DNA of 64,000 nt from contig NC_056002.1 of NCBI RefSeq assembly GCF_018446385.1, positions 34,272,063 to 34,336,062 of the forward strand, written 5' to 3'. The stretch is from Zingiber officinale (taxonomy: Eukaryota; Streptophyta; Magnoliopsida; Zingiberales; Zingiberaceae). This document shows positions 33,601 through 46,700 of the stretch, piece by piece. The notes under the pieces are model-generated. The model did not search any database and was not told where the DNA came from. It saw only the letters and a program-made list of their open reading frames with translations. Both the position numbers and the translations under genes were made by a program. Every line of letters begins with the position of its first letter. Position 1 is the first letter of the stretch.

Positions 33601-36600
33601 TTTTTACATGTGACGTTTGGGAATACCAAAGTACACAACTCCTTATGTAGGAAAACGTAGTGATTTCATATTTAAGGACTATTCATACTAATAGTCACTA
33701 TGAGAATGTTTATGACACATATAACAATCCATGAATCATCTCATGGCGAGTCAATTCAATACATATTCTCTAATATATATTCATGTGTCAATTTGATATC
33801 TCATATCCATGACTTTTGAGATTAAGTCATCAATTGGCCTGCATGCTAGTCTCAACGCATTAATATTATCCTTATATATTAATGGTTGACTAGGAATAGT
33901 TAAGAGTAATGTCTATATATATCAACAAGCTCCCATTATCAATTTAACCAATTGATATGTTGTAGACTATAACTTGCTACCATAGGACATTATTATACTT
34001 ATTTATCTAACACGGATCTAAAATAAATATAATAATCATTGTCTTTTATTAATGAAATATGATAAAATATATCCTAAGTCAATCAACTTTTGATTGGCTC
34101 TTAGGGCTTACACTAACAATCTCCCACTAGCACTAGAGTCACTCACTGAGATATCTAATAACCATAGACCTAAGTGTGGCCATCATGCTTCCTCTATGCC
34201 AAAGTCTTGGTCAAAGGATCCGTAATATTAGCATCAATCAGTACTTTGCATATTCTCACACCTCCTCTATCGATGATCTTTCGAATGAGATGAAACTGAC
34301 GTAGAATGTGTTTGGATTGCTGATGAGAGTGAGGTTCCTTAGTCTGTGTAATAGCTCTATTATTATCACAATAAAGGTCTATTGGATCCGCTATACTAGA
34401 AACGACACCAAGCTCTGAAATAAATTTTCGGATCCAAACAGCCTCTTTTGCTGCATCTAAAGCAGCAATATACTCGACCTTCGTAGTAGAATCAATTATT
34501 GTATCTTGTTTCGAACTTTTCCAGCTCATAGCACAATCATTTAAGCAAAATATATACCCTGACTATGATCTGGAACCATCCTTGTCAGTTTGGAAGCTTG
34601 CATCGCTATAACCCTTTACAACGAGCTCCTCATCACCTCCAAATATCAAGAACTATGTTTTGTTCTTCTCAAGTACTTAAGAATATTCTTGACTACTATC
34701 TAGTGATCTTCACCTGAATCTGACTGGTATCTACTCATCATGCTTAATGCATACGACACATCAAGGTAAGTATATAGCATGACATATATAATAGACCCTA
34801 TAGCATAAGCATAAGGAATTTGATCCATACGGTCTCTTTCTTCCTTATAAGAGGGGCATTGAGTCTTCGAAAGACTCACACCATGTGGCATTAACATGAA
34901 TCCCTTCTTGGAATTTTACATGGCAAAACGATTAAGCACTTTGTCAATATATGTACTTAAACCAAGCAATCTCTTAGATTTATCTCTATAGATCTTGATA
35001 CTTAAAATGTAAGTTGCTTCACCTAAGTCCTTCATTGAGAAACAATTCCCTAGTCAAGTCTTCACAAACTATAGTGTAGGGATATCATTTTCAATGAGAA
35101 GTATGTCATCTACATATAAGATGAGAAAGATGATTGTGCTCCCACTAATCCTTTTGTAGACACAAGGTTCATCTTTATTCTTAATGAAATCAAACAATTT
35201 GATCGCATCATCGAATCGAAGATTCCAACTTCTAGAACTTGCTTTAAACAATAAATGAACTTTTGTAGCTTACATGCCTTTCCAACATCCTTTGGATTTA
35301 TAAAACCTTCAGGTTGCGTCATGTACACATCCTTGAGTAAATTTCCATTCAAAAATACAGTTTTGACATCTATTTGCCAAATCTCATAATTATGGTAAAT
35401 TACAATACCAAGCATGAGCTGAATAGACTTAATCATTTCAACTAGTGAAAATATTTCATCATAATCTATACTACGAATCAACTTGAATCTTTTAGCTACC
35501 AATCACCCCTTATAGGTATGCATATGACTATCTATGTCAGTCTTCCTCTTAAAGACTCACTTACACCCAAAGGGTTTGATCCTTTCAGTGGATCAACCAA
35601 AGTCTAAACTTGGTTAATGTATATGGATTCCATTTCGGATCTCATGGCCTCTAGTCATTTCTCAGAATCTGGACTCATTACAGTTTATTGATAGAATGTA
35701 AGCTCGTTGAGATCAACAAGCATTACATTATCATTGTCCAACAAAAGAAAAGAATATCTCTCAGGATGACGTATTGTATCAGATCTGCATAGAGCTTAGT
35801 CTACTCAAACAGATTGTTGCTCCACAACTTCTTGCGATATAACAGATTCATGACCCACAACACTTTGTAGTGTTTGTTCAATTTCCATCAAGGCCTTAAT
35901 GATAATTTGTGTATCTTGAAGTTCTTTAAGATCGACTTTACTTCCACTAGCTCTTCTAGAAATAAAATCTTTCTAGAAAAATATCGTTTCTGACAACAAA
36001 CACTTTGCCTTGTGTGGAATAATAAAAGTAATATCCCTTTGTTTCCTTGGGATATCCTACAAAATAGAACTTATCATATTTGAGTCCTAGTTTATCTAAA
36101 ACTTGATGTCAACCGTAAGTCTCACAATCCCAAATCTTCATAAAAGACATCTTAGGGCTCTTCCCGGTCTATATTGTATATAGTATCTTTATGACTGCCT
36201 TAGACGGAACACGGTTAAGTGTGAAAGTAGCTGTCACTAGAACATATCCCTAGAAGGAAGTAGGAAGATCTGTATAACTCATCATTGATCGTACCATATC
36301 TAATAAAGTACAATTTCTCCTTTCGAATATACCATTCGTGGTGTTCCAGGTGGAGTGATTTGAATATGATCCCAAACTCAACAAGATGGTCATGAAACTC
36401 TTAGCTAAGGTATTCCCCACTTCGATCTAATCGAAGCATCTTAATACGTTTATCAAGTTGGTTTTGTACATCATTCTTGAATTCTTTGAACTTTTCAAAG
36501 AATTCAGACTTGTGTTTTATGAGATACACATAGTCATATCTACTGAAATAATCAGTAAACGTAATGAAATATTGATAGCCTCCTCTAGCTGCTATATTAA

Positions 36601-39600
36601 AGGATCACAAACATCACTATGTATGAGTCCTAACAAATTATTAGCTCTTTCGCTATGTCTATTAAAAGGAATCTTAGTCATCTTACCTTGAAAACAAGAT
36701 TCGCATGTCTCATATAATTCAAAATCAAATGAGTCCAAGAGTTCATCTTAAGATTAATCCGAATTTGACTTATTGAGTTAGACTCAAATGAATTTGGACT
36801 AGACTCATTGGCTAATTGGGTTAATGACTTATAGGGTTAATGGTTAATCCAATAAATTAACATCCAACCCATTAATGAAGATTAATGTCCATTAATAGAG
36901 ATTAATGGAGTATTCATGAAAATGGAAACCAAAAGGTATAAACCTTTTGTATTTATTGGATAAGTACAAAAGTCATTTGTAAAAATAACTTTTAGGTGAG
37001 GTAACCTTTTTGGTAAAGTAACCTTTTAGTGAAGTAATCTTTTTGGTAAAATAATCTTTTTGTGAAGTACATTATAGAGGTGAAGTCACCTTTTGGGCGA
37101 TGGTCATCCATTTGGTTTTTTTGCTTCTTCTTCCTCTTCTTCTCTTGGCCAAAGAAACAACCTTGGATAGTCGTTAGCACGACAAAGGTTGTTTCTTCTC
37201 CAAGTTGAGTTCGTGAGATGGATGGAGAACATATTCGTGTGGATACCGTAGAGTCGCGAATGTGCTAATCGCGCTGAGATCTGCATTCGAATCAAAGTTG
37301 TTGTCGGGAGTACTAGTTCATGCAACAAAGGTAGCAATTCTATCTGATAGAATAGGAAAACATAGTATCCAGTATTCGCAAGGATCTCTAGAGGGATCCT
37401 TTTTCCGCTATGTTATGTGTTGTTTTATGCATAAAATCCCTTACAGAACCAAGTAACCGACCTTGTCTTTGTGTGTTTGTTCTTTCATTTTCTTTCTTTC
37501 CGCTGCGTACTTTGCACTCGTGATTAGTTTTAAAAGTGAAAAATAACAAAGTTTTTAAACACACGTGATTCACCCCTCTCTGACATGCCAACGGTCCTAC
37601 AGTATTAGCATCTTGAACATCATTACATTGTATGCATGTTGATAGCTAAGCCTTCCTATGTGGTTGAGAGAGTCATCAGTCATATTATCTGTCCACTCGA
37701 CCACTCTGGGATAATGGTAACCAGAGTTACGTGCAACTTGTCATGTCGTGCCCACTCAGTCATTCGGGGCAGTGGTAGAGGAGTTATGTGCAAGCAATGA
37801 CCTTATTATATAGTTAGATAACTACTCTTGCATCTTGTTCGACCGGCCACTCAAATGTAGTGGTAGCCAGAGTCATGAGCAGTTGTCACAATCCTGCCCA
37901 CTCGATCACACAGATATCATGGTAGTTGGAGTGATATGTAAAAGTGACACATACATATACATATGTAGATGATGCGTGTTGCATATCTTGGAGATACTTA
38001 TTGCATATGCCTGTGATATGTTACATTTGCTTGAGATATGGATGTTGTATATTTCTGACATTATCATACATGTTTATTTATCATGCATGTTTATGTCATC
38101 ATATATTACTCATATTGTACGAACAGATCTGTTATAGATCCTCAGTGATTACTGATCATTATACCTTACTTGTTAGACCAGTTCTATATACATTTATTAT
38201 GTCATTTATGGTTGAGTACATATTTCCTACCTGTGAGATATACTTTGATCTCCTTACACATTTAACCATGCACTATCTCTTATATATTACCTGTGGAGTT
38301 ATTTGAACTCACAACCCTATTGTAATTACTTTCTTCAAGTGACAAGCAGATTATATATAGAGTCACTTGGAGGATCCTATTTGTCAATCCTATATCACAT
38401 TTGAAATCGTGTTTCCAGGCTATTTCTCATTGCTTTACTTGCACTTTGGTATTCGAACTTGGTTGTGTAATAATTGCCTTCGTTATGGATTTTAACCTTG
38501 TGGTACTCTTTTATTCGGTTATGGTTTTTGTTATGTGTTAAGTCGTGCTAGCACGCAATCATCTTATGTTTTCCATGTTTTTGAGCGGATTGAGTGAACC
38601 CCTCTATTGTGTAGTTGGTTGTCTTGTATCTTCTGTTGTATATTTATTCCTAATTCGTGGACTTATATCATGTTGTATTAAACATTATCACGAGGCGGTA
38701 CTGCCCATTTCATCGGACAAGTACACCTCTGAGACGTGATAATTTATTGGTATCAAAGCCACAGGTTAAGGAGCCTATTTTCGTGTTTCGGATTTTGCGG
38801 TTTGCCTTCACGATGTAATTTTTTGAGTTTTGGAACTAGACAACGGCAGGACATCTTCATGTTATAGGAAGTAAGGTTGTATAATTGTTATTATATACTT
38901 TTGTCGGTACTTATCTAGTTGTATGTAACAGAAATAACATGTAGTGAATTAGCCGCTATTCACGGTCGTGGTCCAAATCAACCACATAAACTACTTGTTG
39001 TGTTGATAGGACCCAAACCTGTTGGTCTAGAAATATGATTGATACCAAGTCAGATAGCAGAGGTCTGGCCCATTAAGCCCCTATCGAAAATCATGAGTTA
39101 CAGTCTCAAGGAATAACATCAACCGTACCAACCCTTACTACTACTAACAGGGTAATGGACAGAGCCCGTATATCATTATTGGCCCGGTCAGTAAAAGATC
39201 GATTTACTCAGTTTCGTTGAGATTCCGACCCTTGGGTTGCTTGTACTTAGTTAGATAACATGGAAGGCACATTTGAGTACATAACTTGCACTGACATAAA
39301 AAAGGATGAATTAGTTGCATACCATCTACGAGATCAGGCCGTTATTTGGTGGAAGACGATATTTGGGAAACCAAGAATCACTTGGTGATTATTTTGAGAT
39401 GTTTTGAGAAATAGTACTTCTCTACCACATGTTGTATAGCTCGTCGTTAGGAATTTCTAAACCTTAAGTAGGGTAACCATAGCATAATGGTTTACAGAGT
39501 GATAATTAGTCAGCTCGCCTAATGTTATTCTATGGGAGATTCTGACTCATAGACATGTCGTCATAGTTAGATAACCTCGGTGGTATATGTGAGATATATG

Positions 39601-42600
39601 ATCCACAAGGATGCGTAGAATGTGGTGTTAGTTGCTTAACACCTATGAGATCCAACCGTAACTGAGTGGAAATTACAGAAGATGATTTTCGAATGACAGA
39701 GTGTCGATTGATAGTTATTTCAATAAGATGTTTAGTGATAGAGTTTCTCTATCATCGTGTGTATAGTTCTACATTTTGATAACAGTACCCAATAATGGGA
39801 GTTGGTCACTAGGAAGTTAGATTTGTGAGCACATTAACAAACTTCCCCATAAGGTATAATCCCTTCCCTTTAGTTGGTACAATGTTGATCTATGGTGGAT
39901 ATCTTTAAATTTGTTGACAGTGGGTATTAAAGGGTGGATGACTTCCTTTAAAGCTATCAAGTTTGATTTATGGTAAGGATGATATAAATTAGTGGATATT
40001 GTGAAAATGGATTTTTGTTATATGTTACTTTCTGATGGTCTATTAGTAGATATATGATTTTATGGTTTTGTTATTAAAAAGTTGTTAATAGCAACATGAG
40101 GAGTTGCATATGGGTGATGTTTATAGATTTGATGATTTCAGTTAGTAATCAGATTTTAATCTTGGTGTCAATGACCATTACGAACAAACTCTCTCTGCCA
40201 GTGACCATTAAGAACAAATACTCTCTATCATGAATAAAAGATTTATTTGATCAACTCAAGAATATCTGTATATACTCTTAAGATTGATTTGCGCTCAAGC
40301 TATCATCAGCTAAGAGTAAAGGATGTTGATATACATAAAATAGCGTTTCGAACTCAATATAGATATTATTTACCAATGCTCCAGCTGCTTGCATAGACTT
40401 GGTGAACCGGTATTCCTAGAGTATTTTGATCAGTTTATCATTATCGTCATTGATGATATTCTGATATATCTGAGGAGGAACACAAATAACATCTTCGCAT
40501 AGTTCTGGAGATGCATCTCTATGCAAAGTTCAGTAAATGCGAATTTTAGTCAACTTCTGTGGGTTCCTCAGGCATTATCTCCGATAAAAGTATATCAAAA
40601 AATAAAGGATGTTATCAGTACAGGAAGTTCATAGTTTCTTGGGTTTGGTTGGATATTACCGGAAAATTTATAGAGGGTTTTTTCTAACATTGCTACATCG
40701 TTGACTTGACTAACAAGAAGGGAATGAAATTTACTTGGACAAAGATTGCGAGGCGAATTTTCAAGAGCTCAAACAAAGACTGATAACTGCACTTATCTTA
40801 GTGCTTCCCTCTAGTGAAGACGAATTCGTTCTCTACACAAATGCATCATTCCAAGGGGTTCAAGACAGCAGAAAGAATTCTCATGCGATGAGAACATAAT
40901 CCTATATTTTGGGGAAGATTGTGTATTTCTGAGACATACCCTATCAAAGAAGACTTACTATCGAAGCATATCAATCTAGATTTGTGATACACCTGGGTGG
41001 TACCCAAATGTATAGAGACGTGAAATGTTTCTAATGATGGAATGACATGAAAAAAGACATTGCGGATTTTGTGGCTTAATGTCTAATATATCAGCAAGTG
41101 AAGGTTGCACATCAGACCCGCAACATTACTTCAGAAGATTCAGATACCAGAATGAAAATGAGAGCATATCACGATGGATTTTATTGTGGGGTTACCCATA
41201 ACATAGAAAGGGCATGATGCAATTTGGGTAATCATTGACCGGTTAATCAAATCTACTCACTTTTTACCGATCTGTAGAACAGAACCATTGGATAGCTTAG
41301 CAGAGTTATACTGCAGATTACCAGACTTCATGGTATACCTCCAGGTATCATATCGGATAGAGATCCGTGATTCACCTCATAATTCTGGCAGTCTCCAACA
41401 AGCCATGGGTACAGAGCTCCATTCCAGTACAATTTTTCATCCATAGATAGATGGGCAGTCAGAGCGCACTATACAGACATTGGAGGATTAGTTGAGAGCA
41501 TGTGTAATGGATTTCAGAGGCAATTGGGAAGATCATTTACATTTAGTGGAATTTGCCTACAACAACAGCTAGTATTTTGCTATTTAGATGACACCTTTTG
41601 AGACTTTATATAGCGGGCATGTCGATCCCCTATCTTATGGGAAGAAGTTGGAGAACAATAAATTTTGGGACCACCGAGCACTCAGCATGACACAGAGTTA
41701 TGCAGATAGGAGATAGAGACCTTTGGAGTTTTCGATGGATGACTATTTTTGCGTATTTCTCCCGCTAAAGGGGTCAAGAGGTTTGAACTAAAAGGTAAGT
41801 TATCCCCTCGCTACATTGGGCCCATTCAGATATTGGAGAGGATAGGTGAGGTAACCTATCGTTTGGCGCTACCACTAACATTTGCCGATATACATAATAT
41901 GTTCCATGTATTCATGCTGAAAAAGTATGTGTCGCATCCTACTCACATTCAGAAGGATATGTTGATCTGATGCAACCTATAAAGAAGTTTCGGAGTGAAA
42001 TTTAGGCTACAAGGAGTGCTAGTTCAGAAACAAAACAATCCGACTCGTTAAGGTCGGATAACAACATCATACTAATGAGGAAGCAACCTAAGAGCTTGAA
42101 GAAAAGATCCAAGCTCAATACCCACACCTGTTTACATAAGGTGCATGTAGTTTATTCAGTACATGAACTGATTAAACATGATATTGTTTATTTATTGCAC
42201 TTAAGTAGGAAATTTGGAGACAATTTTTCTTAGTGGGGAGAATGTAAGACATGGCAAATAAATAATAATAATACAAAATAATAAGTGTTAATTAAAGAAA
42301 TACCTTATAGAAATTTTTAGGAATTTTTAAGGATTTAAACGGAGTTTGTATGACATGTTTAAGGGGGTAAATCTATTAAGCTTAGAGGAAGCTCGTTTAG
42401 AATATTATTTAAATTAGGAGTTGATCGATTTAATCAACCTAAGGTTGTAATTAGTTAACCTAAGTATATAAAGAGAAAACCTAAGTTGTGTTTTTCTCTC
42501 CTTATTTCTCCTGATCGCTCCTCTTCCTCTCTTCATCGTCGCTTTTTCCCCCTTCACAGGCATTGCCAATGCTACCGTCGTCGTCGCCGGCTGCCACGGT

Positions 42601-43689
42601 CACCGCGCCAACTATCACAAGCCCCACTATCAACGTCGTGTGGCCTTCTCCCCACCACAAGTCCGGCTCAAACCCGACTCTACCACCGAGCCCTCTCCCG
42701 TGCCCTTCCTCTCTTCTTCCCTCCTGATCCTAGGATCGCCACCCATCTCCTAGGCGCCACCTCCTTGCCGCGACCTCCTTCCCCAACTCCGTCGCCAGGT
42801 CCAAGCAATGGCACAATGCCGCTCTTCCTCACGCCTGCATCCGCAAGCAACTGCTATTGCTGCCACAATGAGGTCGTCGCCGCATGAACCACCTGTTGCC
42901 CTTTTTTCCTCCGCGGGCACCGCAGTGACTCCACTATGCCGGAGCGAGAGCAACCAGTCTTCCTATTGCATCGCTGTGACATCACTATGCTACAATGAAA
43001 GAATGACTGGATCATTAAGTTAAAATTAATCAAAGCTCCTAATCAGTTTAGTATTAGGTTTCAGTACTTGATCTACAGTAGATCTAGGTTTTGATTATAT
43101 TCTATGTTGTAGGATATGAGACAAACGTTCCAACACGGAGATAGTTCAGAACAATCTACATTTGAGGCAGGTATTTCTTCCTTGACCTTTATAATCCATT
43201 GACCTTAGTGCATGGATTTAATTTACGGATTAGTTTATTTTACTTTGACTCTACTCATATTTAGTTGAGCTTGATACTTGCATATTTGATCTTAGAGATG
43301 ATCTATTTATTGTATATATAGTTTTATGTTTGGCTATTCTTACTCTATAGAGTACACACGTATATGGTGTGTATAATAGGAGTTATCATTATGATTATTC
43401 TTATGCAGTAGTCATGCACACGTGGCGTGCTTGATCTTAGAGATGATCTATTTATTGTATATATAGTTTTATGTTTGGCTATTCTTACTCTATAGAGTAC
43501 ACACGTATATGGTGTGTATAATAGGAGTTATCATTATGATTATTCTTATGTAGTAGTCATGCACACGTGTATGTGAACTATAAGAGTTATCATATTTGAC
43601 TGCGTAGTGTACGCACAAGTGTGGCGTGTACTATACGTGTTTCTATTTAACTATAGATAATGTTTAATAGACACTTGTTGGACTCTTTC

Positions 43690-43728
<39 letters not shown>

Positions 43729-46700
43729 TTATGCTTCTGGATGCATACTGTTACATTGATGATGATCGTGTTTAAGTCATGAATATTAGCAACTTGTACA
43801 TCATTGTATTGTATACATGTTGGCAACTAAGTCTCCCTTTGTGGTTAAGAGTCGTCAGCCATATTATCTGCCCACTCGGTCACCCAGGGGTAGAGTGGGC
43901 ACCCAGGGGTAGTGGTAGCTAAAATTGCATGCAGTTTATCATGTTGTGCCCACTCGGCCATTCGGTGTAGTGGTAGCAGAGTTGCGTGCAGATAATGACC
44001 TCCTTGTTATATAGCTAGATAGCTACTCTTGCATCCTGTTGGCCACTCAGATATAGTGATAGTTAGAGTCATGAGCAGTTATCACAATCCTACCCACTCA
44101 ACCACACAGATGTCGTGGTAGTTGGAGTAATGTGTAGGAGTGACACATACATATACATATGTAGATGATGCACGCTGCATATCTTGGAGATACTTATTGT
44201 ATATGCCTGTGATATGTTGTATTTGCTTAATATATGAATGTTGTATATGCCTGACATTTTCATATATGTTTATTTATCATACATATTTATGTCATCATAT
44301 GTTGCTCATGTTGTACGAGTAGATTTGTTGCACATCCCCAACGATTACTGATCATTATACCTTATTTGTTAGACCCGTTTTAGCATGCACATTTATTATG
44401 TCATTTATGGTTAAGTATATATTTTCTATCTATGAGACTGTATATTTTGATCTCCTTATACATTTAACCATGCACTATCTCTTATCTATTACGAGTCATT
44501 TAGACTCACTATCCTATTGCACTTACTTTCTTCAGGTAGCAGGTAGATAATATATATATTGAGTCGCTTGGAGAATCCTGTCTGTCAATCCCACGTCACA
44601 TTTGAGATCATGTTTCCATGCTATTTCCTATTGCTTTACTTACACTTTGGTTTTTGGACTTGGTTGTGTAATAATTGTCTTGATTATGGATTTTAACTTG
44701 TGATACTCTTTTATTCGATTATGGTATTTGTTATGTGTTAAGTCATGTCGGCACGCAATCATCTTATGTTTTCCATATTTTGAGTGAATTGAGCAAATCT
44801 CTCTATTGTGTAGTTGGTTGTCTTATATCTTTCGCTATGTATTTATTCTTGATTTGTGAATTTATATCATGTTGTATCAAACGTTGTCAAAAGGGGTACC
44901 GTGCGTTTCGTCGAACAAGTACACCTCCGAGGCATGACAATTACATTGTGAACCGCATGTGAGTGTATACAAGTCTAGAAACAGCCTCTTGCAAAAAGCA
45001 GGGTAAGGTTGCGTACGATGGATCCTTCCCCGGGACCCCGCATGGCGGGAGCTTCGTGCACCGGGCTACCCTTTTATGTGAGTGTATACAGGTATGTCAT
45101 AGAAACAAATAGTGTGGCAATCCATGGCACATATCCTTATCACTTTGCCTAACAAGCCCTGGATAATAAGATATATCTTTGAATTGTGCAACATCGCCAT
45201 CATGATCATGTCAAAGTTATGGTTGTCCCAACTCTTTAGGGTTAAACACTATTCCTCTATTGGACACTATGCAAGGTATATCACTAGTAATATTTAAATT
45301 ATTAAAATTATTTTTTATTTCATTAACTAATACTTTCTTTATTCTCTCTACCCTTTGCCGTGTGACATGAAGATCATGGGTTCAAGTCACACAAATAACC
45401 TTTTGCAATGCAGACTATAGATCTTTCCCCGAGACCCCGTATTGGCGAGAGTTTTGTCCACTGAACTGCTCTTCTCTACCCTTTATATCTTCAACCTAAA
45501 ACTCCTCTAACTATAGAATCTTATGGTCATCTCTCAAAATGTTCATATTGTCTCAATTTATTTTTCCTTATATACTATTGGAGCTATATAGAAGGGGAGC
45601 TTTGGCACAACAATAAAATTGTTGTCATGTGATCTGGTAGACAGGTTTGAGTCACTAAAATAACCTCTTGCAATACAAGATAAGGTTACGTACAATAGAC
45701 CCAATGTGATTCGATCTTTCCCTGGGATCCAACATTGACAAGAACAATTGGAGCAACATAAAATTGCTCTTAAATACTGTGTCAATTGCATTTAGGTGAG
45801 GTGCATAGAAGATCCAAATCACAACACCTGAACTAGAACCATGCATTCAATCATCATAGGATATCAATTTGGCAATTATTCCCAATGTATAGGTTTGCGT
45901 CTTTTCCTAGCAGCTTAAGATTTTTTAGATGAATAAGCAGTGCTTGAGAATTTAATGCATTTTTTTCGAAAATCTACTCACATCAATAAGCTAAAGCTTT
46001 GAGGAAATGTGATCACATATATAATATGGACTATCCACAAGCAAATCAAACTTCCAGATGAACTTGAAGTGATAAGAGAATTAGTATCAGACATTTTTAT
46101 AATCACTTGCTCTATGTTACTTATTTTTATAACTGCTAGGAGAATTCTTGTTGTATTAACTAAACAAAGTGATATCACAAGTAGACAGCATAGGACAAGT
46201 ACCTAACTGGAGGAAAGAAATTTGGTAATGGTTGATTAATTCGCCCATTTTGACGGGGAGGAGACTTGATATTCAAACTTTCTTGCATAGCCCTGGCAAG
46301 TTGTTCATCATCCTCTAGGTTAGCTTTATTGTCTGAAAAAGGAAAGACAAGAGAGCATATAATGAACTCATTCCATAAGATAAATGAAACACAATCTGAC
46401 TAATTGATTGTCCAACTAAAATAACTAAGAAAGAAGTAAACTTATTTCTCCTACAGGTATAAAGTTAGGAAATTGCTTCGTAGTCCATAATTTAGGAATG
46501 AAGGAAATATGGAACTGAAGATTTTGTATTCTAGAGGTGAGGGTATGCCCAGCTTAACTGTGTAGTTGGCCATGGTTAAATAGACACCGATTTTGATACA
46601 TCCGACCTACTACTTAATTTAGAGGCAATTTGGCAAGAAACACCACTTTTTGGAGAGCAAACAAGAAGTTGCAAATCCAAACTATTTGGGGCAGGTGGCC

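Larger units (their letters stand above)
29308..37445 (+). mobile_element. Copia LTR retrotransposon with internal inversion
   Basis: Flanked by the exact duplication GAACC (29303-29307 and 37446-37450). The 5' LTR (29308-30950) is complete. A Met-type primer site (TGGTGTCAAAGCC, 30952-30964) follows. Gag and protease lie in plus orientation up to 33410. The next 3.3 kb (33411-36752), holding the rest of pol and the first 700 bp of the 3' LTR, is inverted. The remaining 3' LTR (36753-37445) is in plus orientation again. Confidence 0.9.
27704..37601 (+). mobile_element. Solo LTR (SIRE-like) split by a Copia element
   Basis: LTR halves at 27704-29307 and 37446-37601, flanked by the exact duplication GTATT (27699-27703 and 37602-37606). 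It starts TGTTGGTGTAGTAAGCATCA and ends GTCCTACA. It is in plus orientation, and its start and end match the minus-strand solo LTR at 8190-9466. No internal region is left. Inside are an RTE LINE fragment (28131-28518) and the Copia element 29308-37445. Confidence 0.88.
17518..44939 (+). mobile_element. Tekay-like chromovirus (Gypsy), degenerate, host of nested insertions
   Basis: The left LTR starts TGTAAGAT at 17518 and ends at about 38741, interrupted by two insertions: about 17700-26939 and 27704-37601. The internal region is 38742-42242 and the right LTR 42243-44939. The primer site is Met-type, the pol order is RT, RNase H, integrase, chromodomain, and the integrase tail is typical of the Tekay/Del clade. 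The flanks (ATTGT at 17513-17517, ATTAC at 44940-44944) are only a partial target duplication. Confidence 0.85.
42243..44939 (+). repeat. Right LTR of the Tekay-like element
   Basis: 2697 bp, starts TGTAAGACATGGC after GGGGAGAA (purine tract 42234-42242) and ends ATGACA. It has a 145-bp tandem duplication and a (GA)n run not shared with the left LTR. Confidence 0.85.
17194..46202 (-). other. DA1-like intron 3 (29,009 bp) filled by nested retroelements
   Basis: The exon 3 donor (TTAG|GTACTT, 46202-46201) and exon 4 acceptor (TTTTTAG|GAGATG, 17195-17194) join in phase (AG+G), giving PPVRRCAGC. About 27.4 kb of the intron is the Tekay-like element 17518-44939 and the elements inside it. The remainder has SINE copies and unmarked AT-rich DNA. 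Confidence 0.85.

Noticed and set aside
37944..38306. 120-codon Tyr/Cys/Leu-rich ORF, membrane-like
   Set aside because: It lies in the Tekay-like LTR and its counterpart in the right LTR (44140-44322) is truncated. Composition follows the CATATG-rich DNA.
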